Virus record (IMG/VR): IMGVR_UViG_3300022074_007082
Coordinates: 1-60,316 of that record
Length of the DNA: 60,316 nt
Source: a virus
Direction: 5' to 3' (one strand)
Positions 1 to 7,964 of the stretch are shown here, piece after piece. How positions within the stretch are numbered: the first letter of the stretch is position 1; every line of letters starts with the position of its first letter. The notes beneath the pieces are model-generated. The model was given only the letters and a program-made list of their open reading frames with translations, had not been told where the DNA came from and made no database searches. The translations under genes and the position numbers were made by a program.

Positions 1-12
1 AGGTATAAAAGT

Positions 13-1008
13 ATGATTTTATTAAGTTTCGGAACTAGACCAGAGTGGATTAAGATTAAGCCATTGCTAGACCAAATGGACGGCAACATTCCATACCGCC
101 TTCTCTTTACAGGTCAGCACGTAGACCTGCTATCAAAAGTAGGAAAAGATAAGGATTTAGTCAAGTTAGAAATCAAAGACGGTCCTAACCGACTTGACTC
201 TATCGTGAGTTCCGTTATGAATTTGGAAGAGATTTTTGAAGGTGTAACCTCTGTTTTAGTTCAAGGGGATACTACTTCTGCTTTCTCTATTGCTCTTGCT
301 GCTTTTCACAGAAGGATCAAAGTAATCCATCTGGAGGCGGGTCTAAGAACATACGATAAAAATCAACCATATCCAGAGGAATTTAATCGACAAGCCATTT
401 CTAGGATTGCCGACGTTCATCTTTGCCCAACAACAATGTCGAGAGACTTTTTAAAAAACGAAACAACTCAGGGCAGAGTAGAAGTCGTAGGCAATACTGT
501 GTTGGATAATCTGCGAGGGATAGAAACTAAGTATACAAACAAAGTTATTGTAACGATGCATCGCAGAGAAAACCACGACAACATGGATGAATGGTTTAAA
601 GCTATTGATAAGATTGCCGAAGCCAACAAAAACTTGGAGTTTATTATTCCTCTGCATCCAAATCCTAACGTTCAAAAGCACAAGCATTTGTTAAAAAACC
701 TTAAAATTGTTGAGCCAGTAGAGTATAATAAATTCATAAAGTTGCTGGCTAAAACAAGGCTCGTTATCACTGATTCTGGCGGCTTACAAGAGGAAACTTC
801 TTTTCTAAAAAAGAAATGTATTGTATGCCGAAAGAAAACAGAAAGACTTGAGGGTGTCGGCACTTTTGCTTTAATGTGTCTTGAACCAGAGGATTTGGAA
901 GGTCTTTTCAATCAAGTCAACGCAGATCATATACCTGTTGGAGACTGCCCCTATGGAGATGGATACGCTGCCCAAAAAGTGTATGAGGTCTTAAAGGATG
1001 AAGTTTGA
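13..1008 (+). CDS. wecB: UDP-N-acetylglucosamine 2-epimerase (WecB-like)
   Basis: This enzyme interconverts UDP-GlcNAc and UDP-ManNAc in the cytoplasm, the entry point to ManNAc and ManNAcA glycans. The N-terminal GTRPEWIK, the QGDTTS motif, the LEAGLRT motif, the PEEFNRQ segment, the TMHRREN segment and the late DSGGLQEE motif appear in the family order. The GT-B-like fold therefore looks complete, although 331 residues is shorter than the usual 370-380. The ATG at 13 is the first plausible start, and the gene overlaps the next by 11 nt. A UDP-sugar dehydrogenase at 7961 could oxidise its product to UDP-ManNAcA. The family call is firm; the substrate is inferred from homology and from that neighbour. 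Confidence 0.93.
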   Translation: MILLSFGTRPEWIKIKPLLDQMDGNIPYRLLFTGQHVDLLSKVGKDKDLVKLEIKDGPNRLDSIVSSVMNLEEIFEGVTSVLVQGDTTSAFSIALAAFHRRIKVIHLEAGLRTYDKNQPYPEEFNRQAISRIADVHLCPTTMSRDFLKNETTQGRVEVVGNTVLDNLRGIETKYTNKVIVTMHRRENHDNMDEWFKAIDKIAEANKNLEFIIPLHPNPNVQKHKHLLKNLKIVEPVEYNKFIKLLAKTRLVITDSGGLQEETSFLKKKCIVCRKKTERLEGVGTFALMCLEPEDLEGLFNQVNADHIPVGDCPYGDGYAAQKVYEVLKDEV

Positions 1009-1774
1009 AGAAGATTTTTTCAATCTGCTTGGAAAATTAAAAAGAAACGAACCATTTGCATACACTCGCTTTTCTGATGGCGAGATTTGTGTTATGCAAG
1101 ATAAAGAGTTAAAACTGGCTGACGATCACGTTGTTATGGGAGAGACCCATTATAACTTTGGTTACTCAGCAGACGACCACAAACATTACGATCCAAGCCA
1201 GCACGGCTTCCTAAAAGACATTCTAATCGAGGCTTACAAATACAAGAAAGAAAACTATTTTGTTGGTGGCATATGTAAAGACTGTACCTGCGCCTCAAAG
1301 GAATTCGCCCCTTGGATGCATGAATTATATGGTCAGGTAGATGACAATCTCACATCTGCAAACTTACTTGTTAACTCAAACTACCCCCTGTTCGTCGGAC
1401 ACTTTATTCCAGAGTTAAAAAAGAAAAAAGTTGTCTTTATCTGTAGTGAGAACGCTGACCTATCTAATAGCGGATTTGACGTTGCAAAAGATTTTCGTGT
1501 GGGAAAAAATTGTATTGTTAATGATCACCATTTAGTAGTTGACATTAAGCAGTGGATCGACGATAATAGTATAGAAGACCACGTATTCTTGTTTTCTGCT
1601 AGCAGCTTAAGTGAAGTTCTTATATATGAATTGTACAAGCATAATGATAAGAATACCTACATTGATGTTGGCACAACTTTGCATCCTTATATGGGTCTAG
1701 AAATACAGAGAGATTACTTGAGGGCTTATCATAATAATATGCCCCACCCTGACCTTTTCAAATCGTGTGTATGA
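998..1774 (+). CDS. Putative GT-D type glycosyltransferase (DUF1792-like)
   Basis: This 258-residue protein is not closely recognised. Residues 21-30 read AYTRFSDGEI, resembling the RFGDGE motif near the N-terminus of DUF1792/GT-D glycosyltransferases, where the acidic residues bind the nucleotide sugar. The N-terminal position and the overall length fit that family. The rest is mixed alpha/beta with no signal peptide or membrane segment, and a hydrophobic VVFICSENADLS stretch near residue 150 suggests a Rossmann-like strand. It overlaps wecB by 11 nt and the next gene by 4 nt, so it is embedded in the glycan operon. The glycosyltransferase call rests on one motif plus context; another sugar-related enzyme is possible. 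Confidence 0.45.
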   Translation: MKFEEDFFNLLGKLKRNEPFAYTRFSDGEICVMQDKELKLADDHVVMGETHYNFGYSADDHKHYDPSQHGFLKDILIEAYKYKKENYFVGGICKDCTCASKEFAPWMHELYGQVDDNLTSANLLVNSNYPLFVGHFIPELKKKKVVFICSENADLSNSGFDVAKDFRVGKNCIVNDHHLVVDIKQWIDDNSIEDHVFLFSASSLSEVLIYELYKHNDKNTYIDVGTTLHPYMGLEIQRDYLRAYHNNMPHPDLFKSCV

Positions 1775-2157
1775 TGGAATTAGTGCAAAATAAACCCGAA
1801 TATTGGGAATTCATTAGAACCCTCAGAAACCATCCTGATGTAAAGGGAGGTTTTATTCAGCAAGAAGACATAGAGAGAGGGTCACACGAAGAATATATGC
1901 TGAGATACGGTTTGTTTTTCTATGTTTGCTTAATTAATGGACAGCCAGCAGGATATGTTGGTGTAATTGATAGGGACATTAGAGTTGCAACACATCCTGA
2001 TTTTCAGGGTAAAGGTGTTGGAAAATATATGATAAACCAATTGATGGAAATGCATTCTGATGCCTTTGCAAAAGTAAAAATAGAAAATGAAGCTAGCATG
2101 AGGTTGTTTGAGTCTTGCGGATTTAAAAAGAAATATTATATTTTGGAGAAAGAATAA
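1771..2157 (+). CDS. GNAT-family N-acetyltransferase
   Basis: The protein is about 128 residues and carries the GNAT acetyl-CoA motif A: RVATHPDFQGKGVGKYMI matches the V-x-P-x-x-Q-G-x-G-x-G pattern. A C-terminal motif B follows (ENEASMRLFESCGFKK), so the fold is complete. It probably N-acetylates an amino sugar or another small substrate of the glycan pathway. An in-frame GTG lies at 1765, but the ATG at 1771 forms an ATGA overlap with the previous stop, the arrangement used repeatedly in this operon, so I chose it (1774 is another ATG). The next gene starts at a TAATG overlap. The substrate cannot be read from sequence; an amino-sugar precursor is an inference from context. Confidence 0.85.
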   Translation: MMELVQNKPEYWEFIRTLRNHPDVKGGFIQQEDIERGSHEEYMLRYGLFFYVCLINGQPAGYVGVIDRDIRVATHPDFQGKGVGKYMINQLMEMHSDAFAKVKIENEASMRLFESCGFKKKYYILEKE

Positions 2158-3020
2158 TGTATAAATTAGTGTTTGATTTGGGCTGCAATGTTATGGATTT
2201 TACCGAGGTATGTCTTCAAGAGCATAAAGGGTGTAAAGTTGTATGCGTTGACGCAATCGATTATATGAAATATCCAACTACAGGTGTTCCTGATAAGATT
2301 CAGAGGCTTAACGAAGAATATGAAGGCGAAGTTTTGTTTATAAATGCTTTAGTTAGTGACATTGACGATCAAGTAGGAGATTTTTATCTTAATGCTATGC
2401 ATCCAACCACATCAACCGCATCTGACAAGTGGATGAATGATTCTAGGTTTGCATTAGGCAATGATCATATCTTAGAACACCACAGGCAACAAATTCGCAT
2501 AGAATTTCACAATGGTGGTCACGCAAACGCAAAAGAACTTAGTTTGGAGCAATTTAAAGAAGCGATAATTAGTAGATATGGTAGCATTAAATCCTATATG
2601 GAGCAAGTTAGAAACTCAAATTTTCACAAGATGGAGACTAAAACAATAAATTTAGAAAAAATGGTAGAACTCTTTGGTAAACCAGATTTGATCAAAATTG
2701 ATATAGAGGGCTATGAGAAAAAAGCAATTATGGGATTGAATGAAAAGGTTGAGAAAATTTGCTTTGAATGGACAGAGGAGATGCTTTCTGACTTAATTGA
2801 CTCTTTTGGTCATTTAAAAGACTTAGGCTATACTCAATTTTCTGTTTTAGGATTTTTTGAAGAAAAAGAAAAACTAGAACACTTGATTTATGATGAAGTC
2901 GGAGATGAGTTCTTAAAAGAGCCTGAAGTATATCATTCCTACGAGGTTGTTGTGGAAGAATTGAAAAAAACGTGTGTACCCAATAGAAGAGTTAATTGGG
3001 GAATGGCATGGGTAAAATAG
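2157..3020 (+). CDS. FkbM-family SAM-dependent methyltransferase
   Basis: The protein is 287 residues. The N-terminal segment LVFDLGCNVMDFTEVCL is a degenerate SAM-binding motif I, followed by a CVDAID acidic loop (motif II). Near residues 178-187 the LIKIDIEGYE segment matches the conserved IDVEGxE signature of FkbM methyltransferases, which commonly O-methylate sugars in capsules, LPS and natural products. Motif I here has Cys and Asn in place of some of the usual glycines, so cofactor binding could be altered. It begins at a TAATG overlap and abuts the following gene with no spacer. The likely role is methylating a glycan residue; the acceptor is unknown. Confidence 0.82.
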   Translation: MYKLVFDLGCNVMDFTEVCLQEHKGCKVVCVDAIDYMKYPTTGVPDKIQRLNEEYEGEVLFINALVSDIDDQVGDFYLNAMHPTTSTASDKWMNDSRFALGNDHILEHHRQQIRIEFHNGGHANAKELSLEQFKEAIISRYGSIKSYMEQVRNSNFHKMETKTINLEKMVELFGKPDLIKIDIEGYEKKAIMGLNEKVEKICFEWTEEMLSDLIDSFGHLKDLGYTQFSVLGFFEEKEKLEHLIYDEVGDEFLKEPEVYHSYEVVVEELKKTCVPNRRVNWGMAWVK

Positions 3021-3641
3021 ATGTTACATAATCCTTATAAAGTAGTTCAAATGTTTGAAGAAGAAGTTGCACATTATACTGGCGCTCCATATGCAGTCTC
3101 GGTTAATAGCTGCACTAATGCTCTTTTTCTTGCTTGCAAATGGCACAGAGTAGAAGGCAAGGAAGTGATCTTACCTAAGAGGACTTACCTCTCACCCCCT
3201 CAATCTGTTATGCAAGCAGGCGGGAAATTGATATTCGAGGATATAGATTGGAAAGGCATATATCAATTAAAACCATTCCCAATCTATGATGCAGCAAAAA
3301 GGCTTACATCAAATATGTATATCCCCGGAACAATGATGTGTCTCTCATTTCACATTAAAAAACAACTTAAGATCGGCAAGGGTGGTATGATACTTCTTGA
3401 TGATGCTGAAGCAGTAAAGTGGTTAAAAGCGCGTAGATATGAGGGCAGGACTGACGGGATGAAGTACCACGAGGATATGATTGATGAGGAAGGATGGAAT
3501 ATGTATATGACTCCTGAACAGGCAGCGAGAGGCTTAACTCTTATGCAGAACTATCCCGAGCATATGCCCGATCTTCCAGAAAACCCTCCCTACAGGGATT
3601 TAACAGAATTTAATTTATTTAAAAATATTGAGGTAAGATAA
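3021..3641 (+). CDS. Minimal DegT/DnrJ/EryC1-type PLP aminotransferase
   Basis: DegT-family enzymes aminate nucleotide-linked keto sugars using PLP. This protein has the family core: AVSVNSCTNALFLAC near the N-terminus, IYDAAK with Asp90 at the PLP-ring position, and SFHIKKQLKIGKGG, in which Lys114 aligns with the catalytic lysine. It is only 206 residues against the usual 360-400, and most of the C-terminal domain is missing. The frame ends cleanly in a TAATG overlap with the next gene, so it looks like a compact gene rather than a fresh frameshift. It may act as a homodimer with a reduced small domain or be inactive. The family is clear; activity is uncertain. Confidence 0.75.
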   Translation: MLHNPYKVVQMFEEEVAHYTGAPYAVSVNSCTNALFLACKWHRVEGKEVILPKRTYLSPPQSVMQAGGKLIFEDIDWKGIYQLKPFPIYDAAKRLTSNMYIPGTMMCLSFHIKKQLKIGKGGMILLDDAEAVKWLKARRYEGRTDGMKYHEDMIDEEGWNMYMTPEQAARGLTLMQNYPEHMPDLPENPPYRDLTEFNLFKNIEVR

Positions 3642-4369
3642 TGAAAGCACCCGAAAGAATCCCATCAGAACATTTTAATGGTTATATTATGGACGGAGGA
3701 GCTATATTAGAGTACAATTATGCAAATGATTGTTCGGACGAAATCCAAAAGCAGTTTAATGATAATTTTAAGCCAGAGATTTTTAAACAATATCTAGAGA
3801 AAGCCGCAAAGAGAGAAAATTTCTATTATGGTCCTACAGATTTGTGGCTATATGAAGCTTTAGCAAAGTATCCTATTGAAGGAAAAGATATTTGTATCAT
3901 TGGATCTGCTAACCCTTGGTATGAAGCGATTGCAATCTCTTTTGGGGTCAATAGCTGCACGGTTATTGAGTATTCCAAAAGAGAATCTTTCCACGACAAA
4001 ATCACATATCTTCAACCACACGAGATAACTGAGGGTGATTTTGATGTTTGTTTTTCAATTTCTTCTGTAGAACATGACGGGCTCGGTCGATATGGAGACC
4101 CCCTAGATCCTGACGGCGATCTAAAGGCTATGGAAAACTTAAAGAATTTTATAAAAGATGATGCCTTGGTGTATTTTGCAGTCCCTGTTGGTTTGGACAA
4201 GGTTGTGTTCAACACTCACAGGGTTTACGGCGAGAAAAGAATGCCAAAAATTTTAAAAGGCTGGGAAACTGTTGATAAATTTGGTTTTTTCGAAGAATCT
4301 TTCACAAACAACTTCAACGGTATTAATGGCACCCCATACCAGCCCGTAACTGTTCTGAGGAAAAAATGA
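3641..4369 (+). CDS. DUF268-type protein, putative methyltransferase
   Basis: The 242-residue protein has an ICIIGSANPWYEAIA segment (about residues 84-98) that could be a nucleotide or SAM-binding loop. It is followed by a VIEYSK acidic strand and then SSVEHDGLGRYGDPLDPDGD at residues 141-160. The last is the hallmark of DUF268 proteins, which look like diverged Rossmann methyltransferases and often sit in capsule and LPS clusters. No membrane segment is seen. It starts at TAATG and ends in an ATGA overlap with the GT11 gene, so translation is probably coupled. The biochemical function of the family is not established to my knowledge; methylation of a glycan or lipid-linked precursor is an inference. 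Confidence 0.65.
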   Translation: MKAPERIPSEHFNGYIMDGGAILEYNYANDCSDEIQKQFNDNFKPEIFKQYLEKAAKRENFYYGPTDLWLYEALAKYPIEGKDICIIGSANPWYEAIAISFGVNSCTVIEYSKRESFHDKITYLQPHEITEGDFDVCFSISSVEHDGLGRYGDPLDPDGDLKAMENLKNFIKDDALVYFAVPVGLDKVVFNTHRVYGEKRMPKILKGWETVDKFGFFEESFTNNFNGINGTPYQPVTVLRKK

Positions 4370-5265
4370 TCACATTTTCACAACTCGGTAAGCACGGAAG
4401 GTTGGGAAACCAACTTTATCAATATGCGGCACTTCGAGGTATAAGCGAGAAGACCGGCATAGAGTGTAAAATACCAAATTTTGATAATTTTCTTTGGCAT
4501 GGTCAAAAGTGTTTGCTTAATAGTTTTAACATTAAAGCAGATTTTTATAACGAAGAGGAAGCTAGGTCTATAGAAAGAAATATAGTAGAGCCTGATCCAA
4601 ATGTGTTTTATAAAGAATTCTTTACAACCCCTAGTAATTCTAACATCCACGGCTTCTTTCAATTTACTAAATACTTTGATCATTGTGAGGAATTAATTCG
4701 CAATGAACTTAGACCAAAAGAGCATTTTTTACTGGAGGCTAAGAAAAAACTAGACCTTTACAGGCAGGATGGTCATGAAATAGTCAGTATACATATCAGA
4801 AGGGGAGATATGATGACAGTTATGTATCCAGCTACTGGGATGCATCCAAGCCAAGTTTATGGTCCTGATAACATATTTGATAATAATACAATATATGGGA
4901 ATTATTTAAATAAAGCTATGTCTTTCTTCGAAAATAAGAAAGTTAAATACCTAATATTCTCTGGTGGGAATAGAAGCGCTGATGACTCTACAGACATCCA
5001 ATATATAAGAAAGGTTTTTAATGATGATAGATTTATTATTTCTGATTCGAACGATCCAATGCAGGATTTTTCATTAATAATGTCTTGCGATCACAACATC
5101 TCTTGTCATCAAACTAGCTTTGGGTGGTGGGCTTCTTATATGAATGATAACGAAAATAGGATTGTGACTGCGCCAGAACATTATTATTTTGAGATGCCAA
5201 AAGAAAAAAGTGATGCTAGAATATCAAACGGAACGTTTCCTTCTAACTGGACAATTATTGGGTGA
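4366..5265 (+). CDS. GT11 family alpha-1,2-fucosyltransferase-like glycosyltransferase
   Basis: GT11 enzymes transfer fucose, or a related 6-deoxy or L-sugar, from a GDP donor in an alpha-1,2 linkage. The 299-residue protein shows the family hallmarks in order: GRLGNQLYQYAALR at residues 11-24, HGFFQFTKYF near 95-104, the diagnostic HIRRGD at 143-148 that contacts GDP, and the late CHQTSFGWWASY motif. Length is normal for bacterial members. The cassette makes GDP-4-keto-6-deoxymannose and probably GDP-L-galactose, so a GDP-linked donor is available. The start forms an ATGA overlap with the upstream stop. The family is certain; the actual donor could be fucose, colitose or L-galactose. Confidence 0.9.
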   Translation: MITFSQLGKHGRLGNQLYQYAALRGISEKTGIECKIPNFDNFLWHGQKCLLNSFNIKADFYNEEEARSIERNIVEPDPNVFYKEFFTTPSNSNIHGFFQFTKYFDHCEELIRNELRPKEHFLLEAKKKLDLYRQDGHEIVSIHIRRGDMMTVMYPATGMHPSQVYGPDNIFDNNTIYGNYLNKAMSFFENKKVKYLIFSGGNRSADDSTDIQYIRKVFNDDRFIISDSNDPMQDFSLIMSCDHNISCHQTSFGWWASYMNDNENRIVTAPEHYYFEMPKEKSDARISNGTFPSNWTIIG

Positions 5266-5268
5266 TAT

Positions 5269-5601
5269 ATGAAAAAGAAGACATATGTATTTGACTTAGA
5301 CCATACTTTGTGCGATACTTTAAGAAAAGAAAATGGAGATTGGGATTACTTCGGCGCAAAGCCCTACGAAGATAGGGTGGCAAAAGTAAATCAGTTGTTT
5401 GAAGAGGGCAATACAATATATATTGAAACAGCAAGAGGGTCTAGCTCTAAAAACAATTGGTATATTGAAACTCACAATCAATTAATTTCTTGGGGCTTAA
5501 AATTCCATCAGCTAAGAGTCGGAGTCAAATTAGTTGCCGATTACTATATTGATGATAAGGGAATAAGCGATAAGGATTTTTTTGAAGATGAGCAGCGTTA
5601 A
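5269..5601 (+). CDS. Small HAD-type phosphatase (capsule biosynthesis type), copy 1
   Basis: This 110-residue minimal HAD protein begins YVFDLDHTLCDT, in which Asp9 is the predicted nucleophile and Asp11 the acid/base. It continues with a TARG motif (Thr and basic residues of motifs II/III) and YIDDKGI.DKDFF (motif IV, Mg binding). No cap domain is present, so it probably acts on an exposed sugar phosphate. It is a clear paralogue of the gene at 19203, with the same TARG, HQL and YIDDKGI blocks. It starts 3 nt after the GT11 stop and overlaps the next gene by 14 nt. The family call is firm; the substrate is unknown. Confidence 0.8.
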   Translation: MKKKTYVFDLDHTLCDTLRKENGDWDYFGAKPYEDRVAKVNQLFEEGNTIYIETARGSSSKNNWYIETHNQLISWGLKFHQLRVGVKLVADYYIDDKGISDKDFFEDEQR

Positions 5602-6925
5602 CAAAATATTAAAAAAAAGCCCTTCTTTTATAAAAAAAATATATTATGATTTAGTTCCTTTTGAAAAAAGGTATGGAAAGGTGTTCCAAGAGACATTTTA
5701 TAATCTTTCTTTGTCACGAAATTTATCACTCCAGCACCTACAAGATTATCAGTATACAAATTTTGTGAAGTTAATTGAGCATGCATATGAAAACGTGCCA
5801 TATTATACAAAGATAATGAACGACAGACAATTGACCCCTAAGTCATTTAAGTCGGTTGAGGATATTTCTTTACTTCCTTTTCTAACAAAAGATATAATAA
5901 CAAATAATTTTAATGATTTGATTGCCCAAAATATGAAGCACATAAAGTCGGTAGAATTTAGAACTAGCGGCTCAACTGGTAAAAAGTTAGTTTTTTTAGG
6001 CACTGATGACGTATATAAAAAAGAAGCAGCTTTTGTCTTGAGAGCCTTCAGAGATCACGGTGCAACTATGTACGATAAGCCTAGTGTGTGGTTGCGAAGA
6101 TTTGTGCCAAAAGACGGTCAAAAAAAATGGTATTATGATTGTGAATTGAGAAGGCTATATATGTCGGCGTATCATCTTAATTTGAAAAGCGCTACAGAAT
6201 ATGTTAACAAGATTAATTTAGATAAATACCACACTTTGGTTGGATATCCTTCTAGTATATATGTTCTTGCATGTTTGTGCGAGGAGGCTAATCTAGAATT
6301 AAAGCATATAAAAGCCATTCATACTGCGTCTGAAAAAATGCTCCCAGAGTGGAAAAATAAAATACATAGTGTCTTTGGAATATCTCCTAAGAGTCATTAT
6401 GGGATGCAAGAAAAGGCAAGTTTCCATCACCAGACTTTAGATAGCGACTTTTATTATGAAAACTTAGAGTATGGAGTAACTGAGTTTATTGAAGAAGACA
6501 ACCAAAGTGTCATTGTAGGTACTGGATTTCTCAATTATTATATGCCATTTATTAGATACAAAACAAATGATACAGCAGTACTAAACAACGAACAAAAAAC
6601 TTTGTTTAAAATTCAAGATATTAATGGAAGATGCGATGATATCTTGATATCGGAGGATGGTTGTAGACTTCCGGGAGTTAATTTTTATACGATGATGTAT
6701 AAAATAGATGGCGTCAAGATGTTTCAAATTAGACAAGTTAGTCGAAAAGTTATAGATTTTTATTTAGTTCCAAGCAGCCTTTTCTCTGATAGCACCATTA
6801 CACAAATTAGAACAGGAATGTATCAACGATTGGGAAATATAAAGGTCAATATTATAATAAAAGATTCTATCGACAGAAATAAAACAACAGGTAAAGTGAG
6901 GTGTATCTTCAATGAATGTGTTTGA
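5588..6925 (+). CDS. CapK/PaaK-like adenylate-forming enzyme
   Basis: The protein is about 445 residues, typical of the phenylacetate-CoA ligase/CapK branch of AMP-forming ligases. The ATP-binding P-loop TSGSTGK is at residues 126-132. HYGMQEKA matches the later YGxxE adenine motif, and NGRCDDIL matches the GR.DD motif before the C-terminal lid. A TTG lies in frame at 5582, but the ATG at 5588 is the better start. CapK-like genes are common in capsule and O-antigen clusters, where they probably activate a carboxylic acid for attachment to a sugar. It overlaps its neighbours by 14 nt on each side and is followed by an aminotransferase, which suggests a pathway pair. The acyl substrate cannot be predicted. 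Confidence 0.85.
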   Translation: MSSVNKILKKSPSFIKKIYYDLVPFEKRYGKVFQETFYNLSLSRNLSLQHLQDYQYTNFVKLIEHAYENVPYYTKIMNDRQLTPKSFKSVEDISLLPFLTKDIITNNFNDLIAQNMKHIKSVEFRTSGSTGKKLVFLGTDDVYKKEAAFVLRAFRDHGATMYDKPSVWLRRFVPKDGQKKWYYDCELRRLYMSAYHLNLKSATEYVNKINLDKYHTLVGYPSSIYVLACLCEEANLELKHIKAIHTASEKMLPEWKNKIHSVFGISPKSHYGMQEKASFHHQTLDSDFYYENLEYGVTEFIEEDNQSVIVGTGFLNYYMPFIRYKTNDTAVLNNEQKTLFKIQDINGRCDDILISEDGCRLPGVNFYTMMYKIDGVKMFQIRQVSRKVIDFYLVPSSLFSDSTITQIRTGMYQRLGNIKVNIIIKDSIDRNKTTGKVRCIFNECV

Positions 6926-7964
6926 AAGAATATCAAAATTAGAGCCATACACCCCAAGCGACAGAAATTTTAATTTTGATGATTGGTGTTATTGCGACTG
7001 GAATGAATCCCAATTCTGCCCATCTCCATCTGTATTATCAAGTATACAGGATTTTATTATAAACAGTAAAATTGAAAAGTACCCGCTAACAAACAATCAG
7101 CATCTTACAGACTTGTTATGCAGTTATACGGGATTAAGTGCGGAAAATATCGCGATTTACAATGGATCTGATGATGCTTTGAAAGACATTTTTATTTCTT
7201 TTGCTGATGAAAAAACAAGAGTTGCAACATATAGCCCGTCATACACTCAGGTAGATACATTTATTGCAATGTCGACGAACAATCACCACAGAGAGCAAAT
7301 AATAGATCCTTTAGGGGAGCATATATATGATTTTAAAATTTTAAAAGATTTCGACATAGTTTATTTGGTTAACCCAAACAATCCAACAGGGCATATTATT
7401 GAAAAAGAATCAATTGAACAAATTTTATTTGATAATCCCGACACCTTGTTTATTATCGATGAGGCTTATTATGAGTTCTCGCACGTTACTTGTAGTGACT
7501 TGGTTTTAAAATACGACAATATAATAGTTACGAGAACGTTTTCCAAAGCTTTTGGTCTAGCATCTCTTAGGATTGGATACGCATTGGGGTCAAAAGATAA
7601 AATATCTTTTTTAAATAAAATCAGAAATGTTAAGAGTGTCAATGCTATAGCACAAGTTGCAGCCATGGCTTCATTGAAAGACTTGGATTATCTAAACAAG
7701 TGTGTCATAGAAACAAAAAGGTCAAGAAAACTTTTGCAGGATTATATTGAAAAATCAGAACACCTATCCTGTGCAAAGAGTCATTCGAACTTCGTGTTGG
7801 TACGGACAGAAAATTCAGAGAATGTAATAAAAAAGATGGCTGATAATAAAATTTCAATTAGAGACAGAAGCTATTTTAAAAATCTAAACAATTGTATTAG
7901 AATAACTGTCGGGTCTTTAGAAACAACAAAGAGAATTATCGAGATATTGGAGAGTTCAAAATGA
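6912..7964 (+). CDS. HisC-like class I/II PLP aminotransferase
   Basis: The 350-residue fold-type I enzyme shows NPNNPTG at residues 154-160, DEAYYEF with Asp183 for the PLP ring nitrogen, the TFSKAFGLASLR block with Lys212 as Schiff-base lysine, and an RIGYALG continuation. This pattern is that of the histidinol-phosphate aminotransferase / threonine-phosphate decarboxylase (CobD) group, and the length is standard. Outside a his operon such proteins often aminate or decarboxylate small phosphorylated substrates; in capsule clusters they can supply amino-alcohol or amino-acid decorations. It overlaps the CapK-like gene by 14 nt and the dehydrogenase gene by ATGA. The exact reaction is unassigned. 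Confidence 0.82.
   Translation: MNVFERISKLEPYTPSDRNFNFDDWCYCDWNESQFCPSPSVLSSIQDFIINSKIEKYPLTNNQHLTDLLCSYTGLSAENIAIYNGSDDALKDIFISFADEKTRVATYSPSYTQVDTFIAMSTNNHHREQIIDPLGEHIYDFKILKDFDIVYLVNPNNPTGHIIEKESIEQILFDNPDTLFIIDEAYYEFSHVTCSDLVLKYDNIIVTRTFSKAFGLASLRIGYALGSKDKISFLNKIRNVKSVNAIAQVAAMASLKDLDYLNKCVIETKRSRKLLQDYIEKSEHLSCAKSHSNFVLVRTENSENVIKKMADNKISIRDRSYFKNLNNCIRITVGSLETTKRIIEILESSK

Noticed and set aside
3021-3641. Frameshifted pseudogene of a full-length DegT aminotransferase
   Set aside because: The next frame starts immediately with an unrelated DUF268 protein by TAATG coupling, so no remnant of the missing half is present.
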